A DNA stretch of 64,000 nucleotides from assembly GCF_001039355.2 (NCBI RefSeq), contig NW_019775629.1, positions 1 through 64,000 of the forward strand. Direction: 5' to 3'. The DNA is from Lingula anatina. Taxonomy: Eukaryota > Brachiopoda > Lingulata > Lingulida > Lingulidae. The notes below the pieces were generated by a model, which was given only the letters and a program-made list of their open reading frames with translations, was not told the origin of the DNA and did no database searches. Made by a program: the position numbers and the translations under genes. Shown in pieces: positions 25,650-37,651 of the stretch; within the stretch, counting starts at the first letter, position 1; every line of letters starts with the position of its first letter.

Positions 25650-27301
25650 CAGTTGTTATAGCCTACTAATTGTGATGTGACTTGTAAGAAATTGCATGTC
25701 ATTTGTGTAATTAGATTGAAAATGCTTGTAACCAAGCACGTTTTGTACATGACCTGTGATATTTCATTAATGTAGTAGTAGCATATAACAAATGTATGCA
25801 TGAAAAGATAAATTTTGCTTAGGCTTAAAACTTTTATTCCCGGTAATCCGTCTCCAGGGGAGAAAGCTAGAAAGACTTTCGTGAGACAACGCTGCGACAG
25901 TCTAGAGCATGACTCACGCCGCAAGAAATTTCGTAGCGATAAATTGGCTATTTTTTGTTTCTTAGAATGGGGCGTTCGGAAAACATAAACACGGAATTGC
26001 GTTTCCTTTCAACGAAAACTTCTTTTGTAGCTGATCTGCCCAACTAAGCGATACAATAGGACAGAACATGGAATACAGGGAAAGTAAAACCGCAATTACC
26101 ACATGGTGAATGTATTGTGTGTACCGCAATCTGAGCCGTAACGTAGTGCAGGTTATTTCTTTAATGTTACGCAATGTTCGTGATATCTATAAATTTACTA
26201 GCTTGTGCGTGTCCTCATTCCCGCCGAAAACACCCACAGGTGCTCCCATAGCTGCATTGTGTGCATATAAATATAGACAGGAATACAATCATTGTAAAAT
26301 GAATATCTGTTTTTTTTTTGTTTGTCTCTCTTTGTCACTTGAAAACGTTGACATATGTGGTGCATTTGAGATGTGAGCTGAAGAAAATAGTAATCATGGT
26401 AACGAACTGACGCAGGGAACCAAAACAGGTGGTTTCAGTGGTTTTGTCAAGGTCAAGGCAGCTGATTGGGTTTGAGGCAAATATTCTCTTTGTGCCCAAA
26501 CCTCATCGACTGGTTCGTGTACCATTCCCTACATTTTAGTATTAATTTTTTTGCAAAAGACATCCTCTTTGCTAAGCGAGGTTTTTGGCATTTCTACCTC
26601 CGAAAAGATGATTTCAAAACATATTTGCGAACACGTACATATATTCGTACACCTTTATGCTTACTATTCTTGTACATGTAAAGCTTTCCATGAGGGAGTT
26701 ATCATATGCAGACAATTATGTTTACTCTTTGGAAATATTTTTTTCAGTTATTGGGCAAGGATGAAGATGGAATCCAAAATGAATTAAAACTTTAATTAAT
26801 AAATGCTACAGGCTAATGTCATGTGTACTAGAACATATGAAATTTTGCTCTTCCAAAACATGCACACATACTTTCCCGCAAAAACTCATACTAAACGAAT
26901 TTCCCTGGGGTAAACCAACCTTTGATTCTTTTTATCTGAGATTCGCCATATAACTGTAACAATCTTGGGAAAATGAAAGATTCTTAGTCCACTTGTAGGC
27001 GATGGTTTTACAAATTCTGCCATCCTGTCGAGCTTAGTCGGCGCTCTGACATCTAGAATAAACGCGATGATAAGTTGTGGCAAGGTGGTTGACTGGCGGC
27101 AAATTTTATTTGGAGGTTGTAATTTTGATTTTTTTATGCGACATGAATTCATGGCAATTATCTATTACAATATGATAAATCATCACTTGGGCTCAGATAA
27201 GTTCAACAGACGTAATAGTTTGTGTGCTTAATGTGTTTTAACTCCTTCACTTCGTTACTTTAAATTTGGTCTTAATATATCCAATCGTGTTTCATTTCCA
27301 G
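25650..27301. other. Upstream of the ACE-like gene, no coding region recognised
   Basis: Unique AT-rich DNA. Its right end is an acceptor (tttcatttccag, ending 27301), implying a non-coding exon further upstream, either here or at one of the candidates near 10.4 and 12.4 kb. Short frames show no recognisable domain. Confidence 0.5.
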
Positions 27302-27325
27302 AGCTGTGGCTGACAGACGTCGACA

Positions 27326-29046
27326 ATGAGGCTGGCAATCTTCACTCTACTGCTGGTAACTGGTGCCCTCTGTCGGTCTGATGAGGAACTCCGGGAACAG
27401 TTAATAGATATGCTGGAAGATGCTTTCAAAGGTATTGCATGTTATTAATAGAATGGAAATTTATTGCATGATATATGATAAAGGATTTCCTAGATACAAA
27501 GCTTTTAACTGTATATCTGCAACATGACTGTCCTCTCTTTATGTTTGCAATTTATTCTGTTGCTATCGACAAAGATGCAATCTTCCATCCTTTTGACGTA
27601 AATAATTGTCCTTAAAGGTAACTATGGTACAAGCAACTAAATAAAAATACACATTTTTGTTGGTGGTTATCCGATTTTCAAATAATATGTTTCTCTTTAT
27701 CATAAGTTTCTTAACTTAATATGATGTTTGTAATATTAGTTGATGTCTGCTGTAACATAACCTGTTGGGTAACTGTAAATTACGACCAAGGGATAATTGT
27801 GCGTAACTGTGCGTAACTAGACGTAACTGTGGTATCAAACGTAAGGATGTCGAACACTGACATGAAATGCTCTGTTTACAGTTGACAAGTTCTCTGATGG
27901 CAAGTTTGACGCTGGTGTTGAAGAAAAGGCTGAAGCTTGGCTGAAGGACTACAACACGAAGCTGGCTGTGAGGTCAGGGATAGCGTGCAATCTGAACTGG
28001 AACTACGAAACTAACATATCCAATGCAAACGCTAAAAAGGTAAGGATGTTGTCCGTTATGGTGAATTTTACAATATTCGTAATGATTTAAAATGCATCTC
28101 TTTGTCGCTCTCTCTGACCCTCTCTCTCTGAGCCGTTAAAAAAGTTAACTTCATTTTCCTCTGATCGCATCAATACGTTTACTGATCCGGTTAATGACGC
28201 TACTCTTTCTGATCCGGTTAATGTCGTCACTCTTACTGACCCAGTTAGAAAATTTTGTTATTACGTAACAAACAAATCTTTACCTTCAAATTAGATTGAG
28301 AATAATCAGGTTGAACAAGCGGAATGGAATCGAAAGAAGGCCCAGGAAGCCAGAGAATGGTTGAAGAAGAAGACGTCTAAATTTTCCGAAGACACTCTCC
28401 GGCAGTTTAAACTCATTACAATGGATGCAAGTTTGCGGGACGATGCCGACGTTAGGTTTGTAATCTTATAAACAGTCTTATCCACTGGGTTGCCTGGCAA
28501 ACATTGATGACGTCACAATGGATAATTTATGACGTCACTTATAAATACGGTGCTTTGACAATTAATACTCTAAATAATGTGATACTTTTGAACAGTCGTG
28601 TTGTGTTCTTCATTTGGTTCTTTCGCCAGATATCGTGATCTGCAGGTTTCTCCATATGAAAGGTATCCAACACCATAACAATATACAATACAATATGCCA
28701 TTATAAAAGACAATTTCCTTCCAGACGCATGTCCTACCTGCTGTCTCAGATGGAAAGTATATACGACAAAGGCAAAGTGTGCCGGCCCCACTCCGAGGCC
28801 AGCTGCCTTCCGCTGGAACCGGACCTGGTCAACCTGATGATGACCAGCAGAGACTATGACGAGCTGCTGTGGGCCTGGAAGAGCTGGCGTGACGTCACTG
28901 GGCCGCCCATTAGGGACCTCTACCGGGAGTTTGTTGTCTTTCAAAATAAGGCGGCAAAGGAGAACGGTATGGTTTCGTTTAGAAAATAACTCTATGCTAA
29001 GACTGAAGATTTAAGGTAAAACACACTCAAACAAACACACACACCG

Positions 29047-29082
<36 letters not shown>

Positions 29083-32000
29083 ACATGTACACACACACAA
29101 TTTTGTTAAATATTAAGTGAGAGATATAATATATGTATTCACAATTAAAGGAGTATTTGAGTGCCACATTTTGAATACAGAATTCAAAACTGATGTTCAC
29201 TCAGTTCTAAATTTTACGACGGTTTGTAGAGCTCTACGAACTTTTTATGTTTTTCTAGAATATGCCTTTTCTCAGACGAGTCGGTAGTTTGATTTCTAGA
29301 CGATTTTCTGCCTAATATTCTCATTTTGTAAAAACTTGATTTTATTGAATTTTCAGGTTTTGCTGATATGGGAGAGTTTTGGAGAATTTCGAATTTTGAA
29401 GACAAAAATTTAGATAAGATTGTTGACGGCCTGTTCGACCAAGTGAAGCCTTTATACCAACAGCTTCACGCGTACGTGAGGAGGAAGCTGATAAACCAGT
29501 ACGGAGAGAAATATGTCAGTCCAACTGGCCCTATCCCGGCGCATTTACTGGGTGAGTGACCTCATCTGCATTGGACATGGTGCTTATACGCCAGAATTGC
29601 TTAGAGCAGAAACAGGGGTACTTCCATTAAAGGGACGCTCTCAGTCACGTTAGTGACGGACATATTTTGTGTAGTATTTGCATTATTGTTTCACATCACT
29701 TTTAATCACTGGTCATTTCTATCCACATTGGAAAGGTTTAAAACAAGAATAATGTGGCAAGTCAGAATTGTGCAAATTTGACACAGAGCATGAGTGTCAG
29801 TGACGTGAGTCAGATAGTCACTTTTTTGAGCAAGGCGGACCCACTTAGCTTCGTCCTTCACCATTTCATGGGCTACCTCCCAAATTGAGTTTAGCTAGCG
29901 ACAGCAGTTTCGCTAACGCTTTGCCCTACGTATCATGGAAAAGTTGTTCTTTCTACTTGTTTAAATCCTGTATTACCCATTGGTAGGATGTGATGGAGCT
30001 TATGATGCGTTTTATTTCAGGTAACATGTGGGCACAACAATGGGACCTTATCTTAGACTTGCTGCAACCATATCCCAATGTGCCAAGTGTTGACGTCACC
30101 AGTGCCTTGAAGAAACAAAACTACACCGTGCAAAAGATGTTTAAAACAGCCGAGGCGTTCTTTTGTTCTCTCGGCATGGATAACATGACAAAAGAGTTCT
30201 GGGAAAAGTCAATGGTAGTCAAACCCACAGACGGCAGAGAAGTCCAGTGCCACGCCTCAGCGGAAGATTTTCACAATGCCAGCGATTATAGGTAATGGCT
30301 AAACTAGTACGGTCTTTGAGAAACGGCTGTTAGCTCATGATAACTCTTAAATCTTATTCAACAGTAAATGTCGCGGTATGTCTGGAAAGTAGAGAAACGG
30401 GAGACAGAAATTGCATGTTCGATTTATATTGTCAAGGAATATAGTACTAGTGAAACCAAAGATAAAGTTCTTAGCAGGCGATTGCCATTGCATTTTACCT
30501 GCCCTATTTTCCAATTGATACACCTGTAAGGTCAGCATTAGTTTGTATTATCTAGGGTGTAAATTAATACTGTTTCAGAATAAAGATGTGTACTGAGATA
30601 GATTATGACAACCTGTACGTGATCCACCACGAGATGGGCCACGTCCAGTATTACATGCAGTACTCTCACCAGCCGGATATCTACAGGAACGGCGCCAATG
30701 CAGGGTTCCATGAGGCAGTGGGAGACACCATTGCTTTGTCTGTAGCCACCCCCGAACATCTGCATAAGTTGAAATTGTTGGATGATATTGGGGATGATAA
30801 GGAATTAAGGGAAAGTAAGTTGATTTCAGGGCTTTGAAGGAATCATTCACGGGTATTAACAAGATTTTCTTTTAAGAGCACATTTCTTCAGCTATACTTA
30901 CTGTCAAACGCTCGGTATCCTTTTAATTCAGGCAAAATAAAGGTCTGAATGACGTTAAATGTCTCGTTACACGCGATTTCATATTTTATGAATAAGTGTA
31001 ACTGTACACTAATATCGACATAGTGTTATTGCTCATAACCAGTGCTGTACCAGTACATTATTTTCTGAACAGAGCAAGACTTGAATTTCCTGATGAAGAT
31101 GGCGCTACAGAAGCTGGCATTTTTACCATTTGGTCTCCTAATTGACAAGTGGCGGTGGGATGTGTTCAGGGGGCACACTAACGCCTCTAACTATAACCAG
31201 AAGTGGTGGGACCTCAGGTAACGATTGACTGGCACCACTCATTTTCTGTCATTTGATAGACTTTAATTAATAGTTTAAAAGCGCATTCTTTTTGATTTAT
31301 GTGTTTTGTAATGATCCGAAATGATGTCAAAATAAAATACATTGCGGTTTTACATTTTGAACATTCAAAGTATGATTTCAAAGTCTTAATTATACTAATT
31401 CGTCATGTCTTTAAACTTTATTCATAAATGAACAGGTGAATGTTTTCTGATTTCATGTAAAGGTTACGCTATCAAGGTATTGCTCCCCCTGTGCCACGTT
31501 CTGAGCTGGACTTTGACCCTGGTGCTAAGTTCCATGTTCCAGCTAATGTTCCGTATATTAGGTAAGGAAGTCAATTAAAGGAGGAGTGGGGTATCATTTT
31601 GAAAAGTATTTGGACAATTGGTTTTTATAGTGTAGGGTTTCGAATAATCCCTTTTCTTTTAGGTGTATCAATTTGATAAATGTTTAGAAACGGAACGCGT
31701 TAGCGCCGTTTGCAGCAGATTAACCTTTTTTATTCAAACGGCAGATATCTGACCTGATTTTTATTCCAATGTTTTTGAAGGTTCAAGCGACTAATGGTTC
31801 ATTGGAATATTAAAGGGATAATAACTCTTTGTATGAGATATATATTTCACAATAAAAAACATTGTGAATAACTCATAGAAATATAATTTATTCTGTTTTA
31901 CCACAAAAACGACAGTTACAGGTATAGCTATTATTCTGATATCTGAGCTCGTCTTTAGACCACGTGACCTTCATTGCTGGCTATACTCTGTTAAAATCTC

Positions 32001-33045
32001 TTAAGAGATTTTAACCAAAAAAATAAATAAATAAATAAATAAATAAATAAAAAAACAGGGACTAACTTTGAATGTAAAAATGGATTCATTAACCATTGGT
32101 AAGTATGGGAAAATTGTTGTTTATTCCAGGAAAATTAATTTTTTGGCTAAAACGAAGAGTTATTATCCCTTTAATGTCACTAACTGACAGAAGATGTTAT
32201 GTTTTACTTTTCCAGGTATTTCGTCAGTTTCCTGATCCAGTTTCAGTTCCAGAGAGCTCTATGTGACGCCGCCGGTCATACTGGCCCCATACACCACTGC
32301 GACATCTACCAGTCTACGGCAGCTGGGGAGAAACTGAAGTGAGTACCTCAACAGCCAGCTGCACTCTTCCAGTGCAGTCGCTGGTTTAAAGGCTCGACGC
32401 TAGTATTTGTACATGTAACAGCAAACAACGCAGTATAGCATCTTTTTATTACGCAAGGTGGCGCACTTCAGCTACATGAGGTTGTCGCGATATTAGTATT
32501 TAAACATTTGAGTATCTATGTTTAAATCGTTGAAGAAAACAAAAAAGTTGAAAAAAACACGCGAACTAACTCATTTTATTTCTAATTTTGCCATTTTTCA
32601 GTCATAGAAATTATTAAATATTTGAGTGGCTGTTGAATACAGTGTATCACATACTGCCCAGAAGAAAATAAAAATCGGTGAGGAAGAAAAACTCAAAGGT
32701 TCACTTATTTAGTGACGGGCTTAAAACTTTTCTTAATTTATGAGAAATTATCTTGTTTTAGTTTTTTACAATATCCAATATCATTCCCTCTTTTTTTCTA
32801 GAAAAATGTTGAGCCTGGGTTCCAGCAGACCTTGGCCCGATGCCATGGAAGTGTTGACAGGGCAGCGCGAGATTGACCCATCTGCCATCTTGGAATATTT
32901 CAAGCCTCTTCAAGATTTCTTGGTGAAAGAAAACAAGAACGAAATCATAGGATGGGAAGAAAACTCGGAAGATCTTATGGCTGGCCTACAAGATGACGCA
33001 TTAGAAGAATTAAAGCATTTATTTGAAGAATTAGATAGTGAATAG
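27326..33045 (+). CDS. ACE: Secreted single-domain angiotensin-converting-enzyme-like metallopeptidase, 659 aa
   Basis: Eleven exons with consistent phases: 27326-27431, 27882-28039, 28295-28455, 28725-28966, 29357-29551, 30021-30291, 30579-30814, 31073-31217, 31463-31561, 32216-32338 and 32802-33045. ACE-family M2 enzymes are zinc dipeptidyl carboxypeptidases acting on extracellular peptides. A signal peptide ([16 protein letters not shown]) begins the protein. The zinc site is HEMGH at 395-399 with third ligand Glu423, the family spacing. Equivalents of human testis ACE Lys511, His513, Tyr520, Arg522 and Tyr523 are Lys527, His529, Tyr536, Arg538 and Tyr539. Cysteines 364 and 382 match a conserved disulfide. 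One oddity is CHASAEDF at 364-371, where the family has CHASAWDF. The C-terminus is acidic with no membrane anchor, so a soluble secreted enzyme like insect AnCE is expected. The start codon follows an acceptor ending at 27301, so a 5' non-coding exon exists. Confidence 0.96.
28187..28250. repeat. 27 bp tandem repeat in ACE intron 2
   Basis: The unit beginning gatccggttaatg is repeated at a 27 bp period for two and a partial third copy. Confidence 0.7.
29048..29099. repeat. (AC)n microsatellite in ACE intron 4
   Basis: CA dinucleotide run with a short gtacatgt interruption. Confidence 0.85.
31810..32174. mobile_element. TTAA-flanked MITE in ACE intron 9
   Basis: The left end ttaaagggataataactctt and the right end aagagttattatcccttt plus aa are exact inverted copies over 20 bp, enclosing about 325 bp without coding potential. 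TTAA lies at both outer edges (31810-31813 and 32171-32174), as for DNA transposons that target TTAA. Inside are a perfect 26 bp palindrome (31990-32015) and an (AAAT)n run. Whether TTAA is target duplication or part of the terminal repeat cannot be settled without an empty site. Confidence 0.75.
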
Positions 33046-34884
33046 CTTTGTCTGGATAATTTTTAGAGGAAATATTACCAAATTGGTGAAAAAATCTACA
33101 GAATGAAATTAGTAAATTAGGAAAATGGTTTATTTTTTCAAAGCGCAGGACGCAATCAGACATATTTTTCATAATACCAAAGACATAAAAAGCCCTCAGA
33201 TGTGTATATATTGTTGATGGGTGCCATTAAGCTCCCCCCCCCCAACATAAACTCTTACTGTGACCCTCATGTCCTGCTACTGTCAGTGCAATATATGGCG
33301 AAAGCTGTATATCCAAAATGTAGCAATATAATTTATGATTATTTTTTTTATTTGATATTTAAACGCCATTAAGGAACGCTTGCAGTTCGGAGAAAAATTC
33401 GGAAATATGCGTTAAACAAAAGTGTCTGTTAAGGCTACCAGAATTTGAACCCGCCTTACTCTGGAGAGCAAATAGGCCTGTATCACATTATGTTCTTTCA
33501 AAGTAAGGTAGCACTAAGAATATTTTGAAACGGAACATATCATCAAATGTATCAAGACGTGTTCAGGCTGATTAAAAATAATCAGATCTTTTGAAACATT
33601 TGGAATAGGCTAATGTGCATTAATACCTATTAATTTTTTTTGTAATTGCATCAAATTTTATGAACTTTAAAACAAGTTATTACGTCCATTAAAACAAAGA
33701 TAATGCATTGGAATAATATCTTGGAATCAAAATGGTCATATAATGTTGTAACGCCCGTCTAAAGATATTCCCCTTGATCACACGGCATGTATTAATCTTA
33801 CAACTGACGTGTATAAATCCAGTTATTTTATTTTGTTAGTAGGCGGACAGGTTAAAATCAAAGGGAGTGATGTGACAGTAGAAGTTGATTATGAAGATTG
33901 CAAGTTCAAAGAATAGTTCTACATATTTAAAAGAGTTTAAAATGCTACCTGGGATATATACAGAATAGTTTTATTTAGTAGGCAAAGTTTCATTCATAAT
34001 TTATTGATTTCATAATATTAGTGATTTCACGACGAACTTGATTTATTTCTAGCTAATGATTAATTTGAAATCTACTTTGCAAATGTTATTGAGTTCAGAG
34101 TGGAAGAACCAGATCTGCCAGCGGTGGTGGCATTAAGTGAAATAATTAAATTGTTAAATATATTTTCACTATTGAAGTATCATTATTTCTTGTTACACTT
34201 ATTTTAAGATTAAGGTTTCACTTTATTCAGAAAAAACAAGATAATACATATTAAATATTTAAAGGTGCAGATTGAAATGATTGCATTTTTATATTTATGG
34301 TATTAATGGATGATTACTTCATCTGTATAAACAAAATTGTTATTCAGCAATAAAATGATGGAAAGGAGGGTAATTAATCTATGACATTACTTATCAATTG
34401 TATGCCCGTTACCGACACAAAAAATGCAATTTAATTGTTTAAAGAAGTTGAGACTAGGATATGCACTAACATAATGCTACGAGAAAGAATACAAATTCAA
34501 ACCAGATTTTCCGGGGAAAAGAAGACATCAATGGGTAGATATCCTTTCTGTGATGTCATAAATGCAATAATTCTAATGTTCTACTCCAGCCGTCATATCA
34601 GGCATTGTTATCACCAATTTCCTCAAGGAATTTCCAGAACAAGAAATACTGCCTCATGTTGGCTATGTTCATAATACCCAAATCATCTCCCTTTTAACAA
34701 ACCTGATCATTCCCAGTGAAAAGATTAGGCTTACAAGCCCAGGCTTCTTGATGCAAAACAACGAGTCATTTTGTCTCGAACATGTGACTTCAAAAATGTG
34801 TTGATTTCATATATATAGCCCGCAAGATTTCATGTTAAAGCTGTTGCGTGGTTGGTTCAATATTTCATTCAAATTCAAAGTGCG
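33046..34884. other. 3' flank between convergent ACE-like and GNAT-like genes
   Basis: It holds the 3' UTRs of both convergent genes. An AATAAA occurs at 34349-34354 on the plus strand. The copy in the paired haplotype is 37652-39463. The small frame at 34435-34674 is conserved between the two alleles but has no recognisable features. Confidence 0.6.
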
Positions 34885-36820
34885 TCAAACCCGCTTTCTC
34901 TCAAAAAACCTCTTTCCTAGAGTAAGGATTCCGCTGATAAGCCTAGCTTTCCCGATGCAGAACAATGCGTCATTTTGCATGTCTCCAACGCGTGACTTCA
35001 AAAATGAGTTGATTTCATCATTTTTACTCCTGCCATCCTGTATTGCGTTAACCAGTTGTGCCGAGCCGCCTTTTTCTTCTGCCAGAGTATTTTCCAACAC
35101 GAAAGATTGGACATTTAAAGTAGCAGCTGGACTACTACCTAAGTCTGGTTTGTGCTTGAGGATCACGTGCTTGGCAACGAGCACCTGCTCTGGACTTGGC
35201 GTCAAATCAGGTTTCCTGTAGTTCGGGTATGGGTTGTCCAGATAGTCGTTAGCTAGGCGGAGACCACTAGCAGAGCGACCAGCATCCGTGAGGTCAAATG
35301 TAGAAATGCGATAGTTGAGAAAAAGTAACAAAACGTTGAGTATAGTGATTTTCTGAAGACCTTTTCGTTTCATCTGGTTTACGACCATCACCAAACCAAC
35401 GTAGAAAATAGGGACGTCGTAGCCTACAATGCCGTCAACCTTCAAAATTGCCTGAAAATTGAAGTCTGACACAATTACGCAATTCAGATGTAGTTAACAT
35501 GTCAAGATCTGAAAATGCATTTTACATAGAGAGTTAGAGTTTCTATGGAAGATTAATGCACTTTCAGTTTTAAAATTTCTGTTCATTTTGAGGTATTTCA
35601 AAATTGGTGTTTGTGTGTATTGGAATTGAATGGTTCTCCGACAAAAGCTAGGGCAACGTGGAGTCTACTCAGGGGGCTGCTCTCAGGTGTCGATCAGCGA
35701 ATATTTAAAATTTGTATTTTGAGATGAAATGCGTCTGAAAAGTGAAATAATTTAATTTTTAAGCCGATTCTAGATAAAAAAATATCATTCCTTTGGCGCT
35801 TGGTGGTCTTTATGGATTTGCCACAAGGTACCAAAATGATTACAAAACATTAAAAGGACTTCCATTTAAACGTTTCTGGAGCATGGTTGGGCTGAAATGG
35901 TGGTAGCAAAGATCAAGTTCCTTTATTATGCAAAGGTGAATATTTCTATTGGAATTGGCGGTCATCCTGGTTATTTAGGGAGCATTCCCAGACCCTATCT
36001 CACTAAATGTGGATCTATCTATCTCCAAGGGGATTCTCGCTAAATTGCAATCAACTTGAGCGGCTTAGATGTCTGTCATGCCTACTGAAGCTGCTAGGGG
36101 GTAATCTTTTATCGTTTAATAGCTTCAGTAGGCGAGCCAGACATCTAAGCCGCTTAAGCTGAAAGCAATTTAGCGAGAAACCACTTGGAGATATGGGAAC
36201 CCAGTGTTATAGTTGCCTAAGGCTGCCAAAGTGGCAACCAAGCAACATTTACTCAAGTCCCATGGGAGCACAAATAACGAAAAATCTTTATAGATGCAAA
36301 AAATTCAATTCTTGTATTGAAGACACGGAATAGGCGACTACTTGACTATCACCTCTCAGAGGTTAAACCCTGCTAGGAGTGTAGCCTACTAACGTTAATG
36401 GGTCCACGTTTGGCGAAGCCAGTCAATACGCCCAGGGAAAGTCCGACTAGGTATCATATATGTACGCTGACGGTAGAGAGATACATATCAACTTTTAAAG
36501 GATTTATCAGCATGTTATTTTGCTTTGTAAATAATACGCAATTTTTAAGTTAAATTAAAATGAAGTTCCTACTCACATTAAACATAACTGGTTTGTGGTG
36601 GTGATAGATAATCATAACAATTCTCTTCCCCAAGGCCTCCAGATCTCCGTGTAACATGGGGTGTGTGGGGACTGAACCCACTGACTCTACACACACACGC
36701 CTCATGTCATCCACGATTCTTTGACATGTCACAGTGTCACGGGGTTCCACCCAGCGTCTCATCCTGAGTCCCCTGAATAAAGGAAGCCAGGTCCCGTTGG
36801 TTGTAGCCCTCAGTAAATAC
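34885..36820 (-). CDS. Tandem-family member, allele 1: membrane-anchored GNAT-like protein, 5' end cut by N
   Basis: Exon 1 (36820-36577) is cut at its 5' side by the N at 36821. Exon 2 is 35451-34885 and ends in TGA. The donor is gtgagt and the acceptor aattttcag, phase 0. The joined product reads KPVMFN then AILKVDGIVGYDVP. Its core has GLVMVV followed by KRKGLQK, resembling the beta4 strand and acetyl-CoA loop (Q/RxxGxG/A) of GNAT acyltransferases, and then SASGLRLANDYLDNPYPNY. I do not recognise the family by name; an N-acyltransferase is a hypothesis from fold pattern only. The hairpin at 36021-36192 lies in the intron. This copy is probably allelic to the gene at 39464. Confidence 0.7.
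36021..36192. repeat. 172 bp hairpin (72 bp inverted arms)
   Basis: The arms 36021-36092 and 36121-36192 are near-perfect inverted repeats around a 28 bp loop, starting atctccaag and ending cttggagat. It lies in the intron of the GNAT-like gene. It resembles a foldback element, but I see no target-site duplication. The paired haplotype keeps it at 40599-40770. Confidence 0.85.
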
Positions 36821-36821
36821 N

Positions 36822-37651
36822 GTATTTCGTCAGTTTCCTGATCCAGTTTCAGTTCCAGAGAGCTCTATGTGACGCCGCCGGTCATACTGGCCCCATACAC
36901 CACTGCGACATCTACCAGTCTACGGCAGCTGGGGAGAAACTGAAGTGAGTACCTCAACAGCTTGCTGCACTCTTCCAGTGCAGTCGCTGGTTTAAAGGCT
37001 CGACGCTAGTATTTGTACATGTAACAGCAAACAACGCAGTATAGCATCTTTTTATTACGCAAGGTGGCGCACTTCAGCTACATGAGGTTGTCGCGATATT
37101 AGTATTTAAACATTTGAGTATCTATGTTTAAATCGTTGAAGAAAACAAAAAAGTTGAAAAAAACACGCGAACTAACTCATTTTATTTCTAATTTTGCCAT
37201 TTTTCAGTCATAGAAATTATTAAATATTTGAGTGGCTGTTGAATACAGTGTATCACATACTGCCCAGAAGAAAATAAAAATCAGTGAGGAAGAAAACCTC
37301 AAAGGTTCACTTATTTAGTGACGGGCTTAAAACTTTTCTTAATTTATGAGAAATTATCTTGTTTTTGTTTTTTACAATATCCAATATCATTCCCTCTTTT
37401 TTTCTAGAAAAATGTTGAGCCTGGGTTCCAGCAGACCTTGGCCCGATGCCATGGAAGTGTTGACAGGACAGCGCGAGATTGATCCATCCGCCATCTTGGA
37501 ATATTTCAAGCCTCTTCAAGATTTCTTGGTGAAGGAAAACAAGAATGAAATCATAGGATGGGAAGAAAACTCCGAAGATCTTATGGCTGGCCTACAGGAT
37601 GACGCATTAGAAGAATTACAGCATTTATTTGAAGAATTAGATAGTCAATAG
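36822..37651 (+). pseudogene. Second copy of ACE-like exons 10 and 11 (probable allelic haplotig)
   Basis: The sequence resumes after the N exactly at the first base of exon 10 (36822-36944) and contains exon 11 (37408-37651), both intact and in frame. Differences from 32216-33045 are few: the product ends [11 protein letters not shown] where the first copy ends [11 protein letters not shown]. There are no upstream exons, signal peptide or zinc site, so it cannot encode an enzyme alone. High identity continues through non-coding DNA to 41161, so I read it as the other allele misplaced in tandem. Confidence 0.8.
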
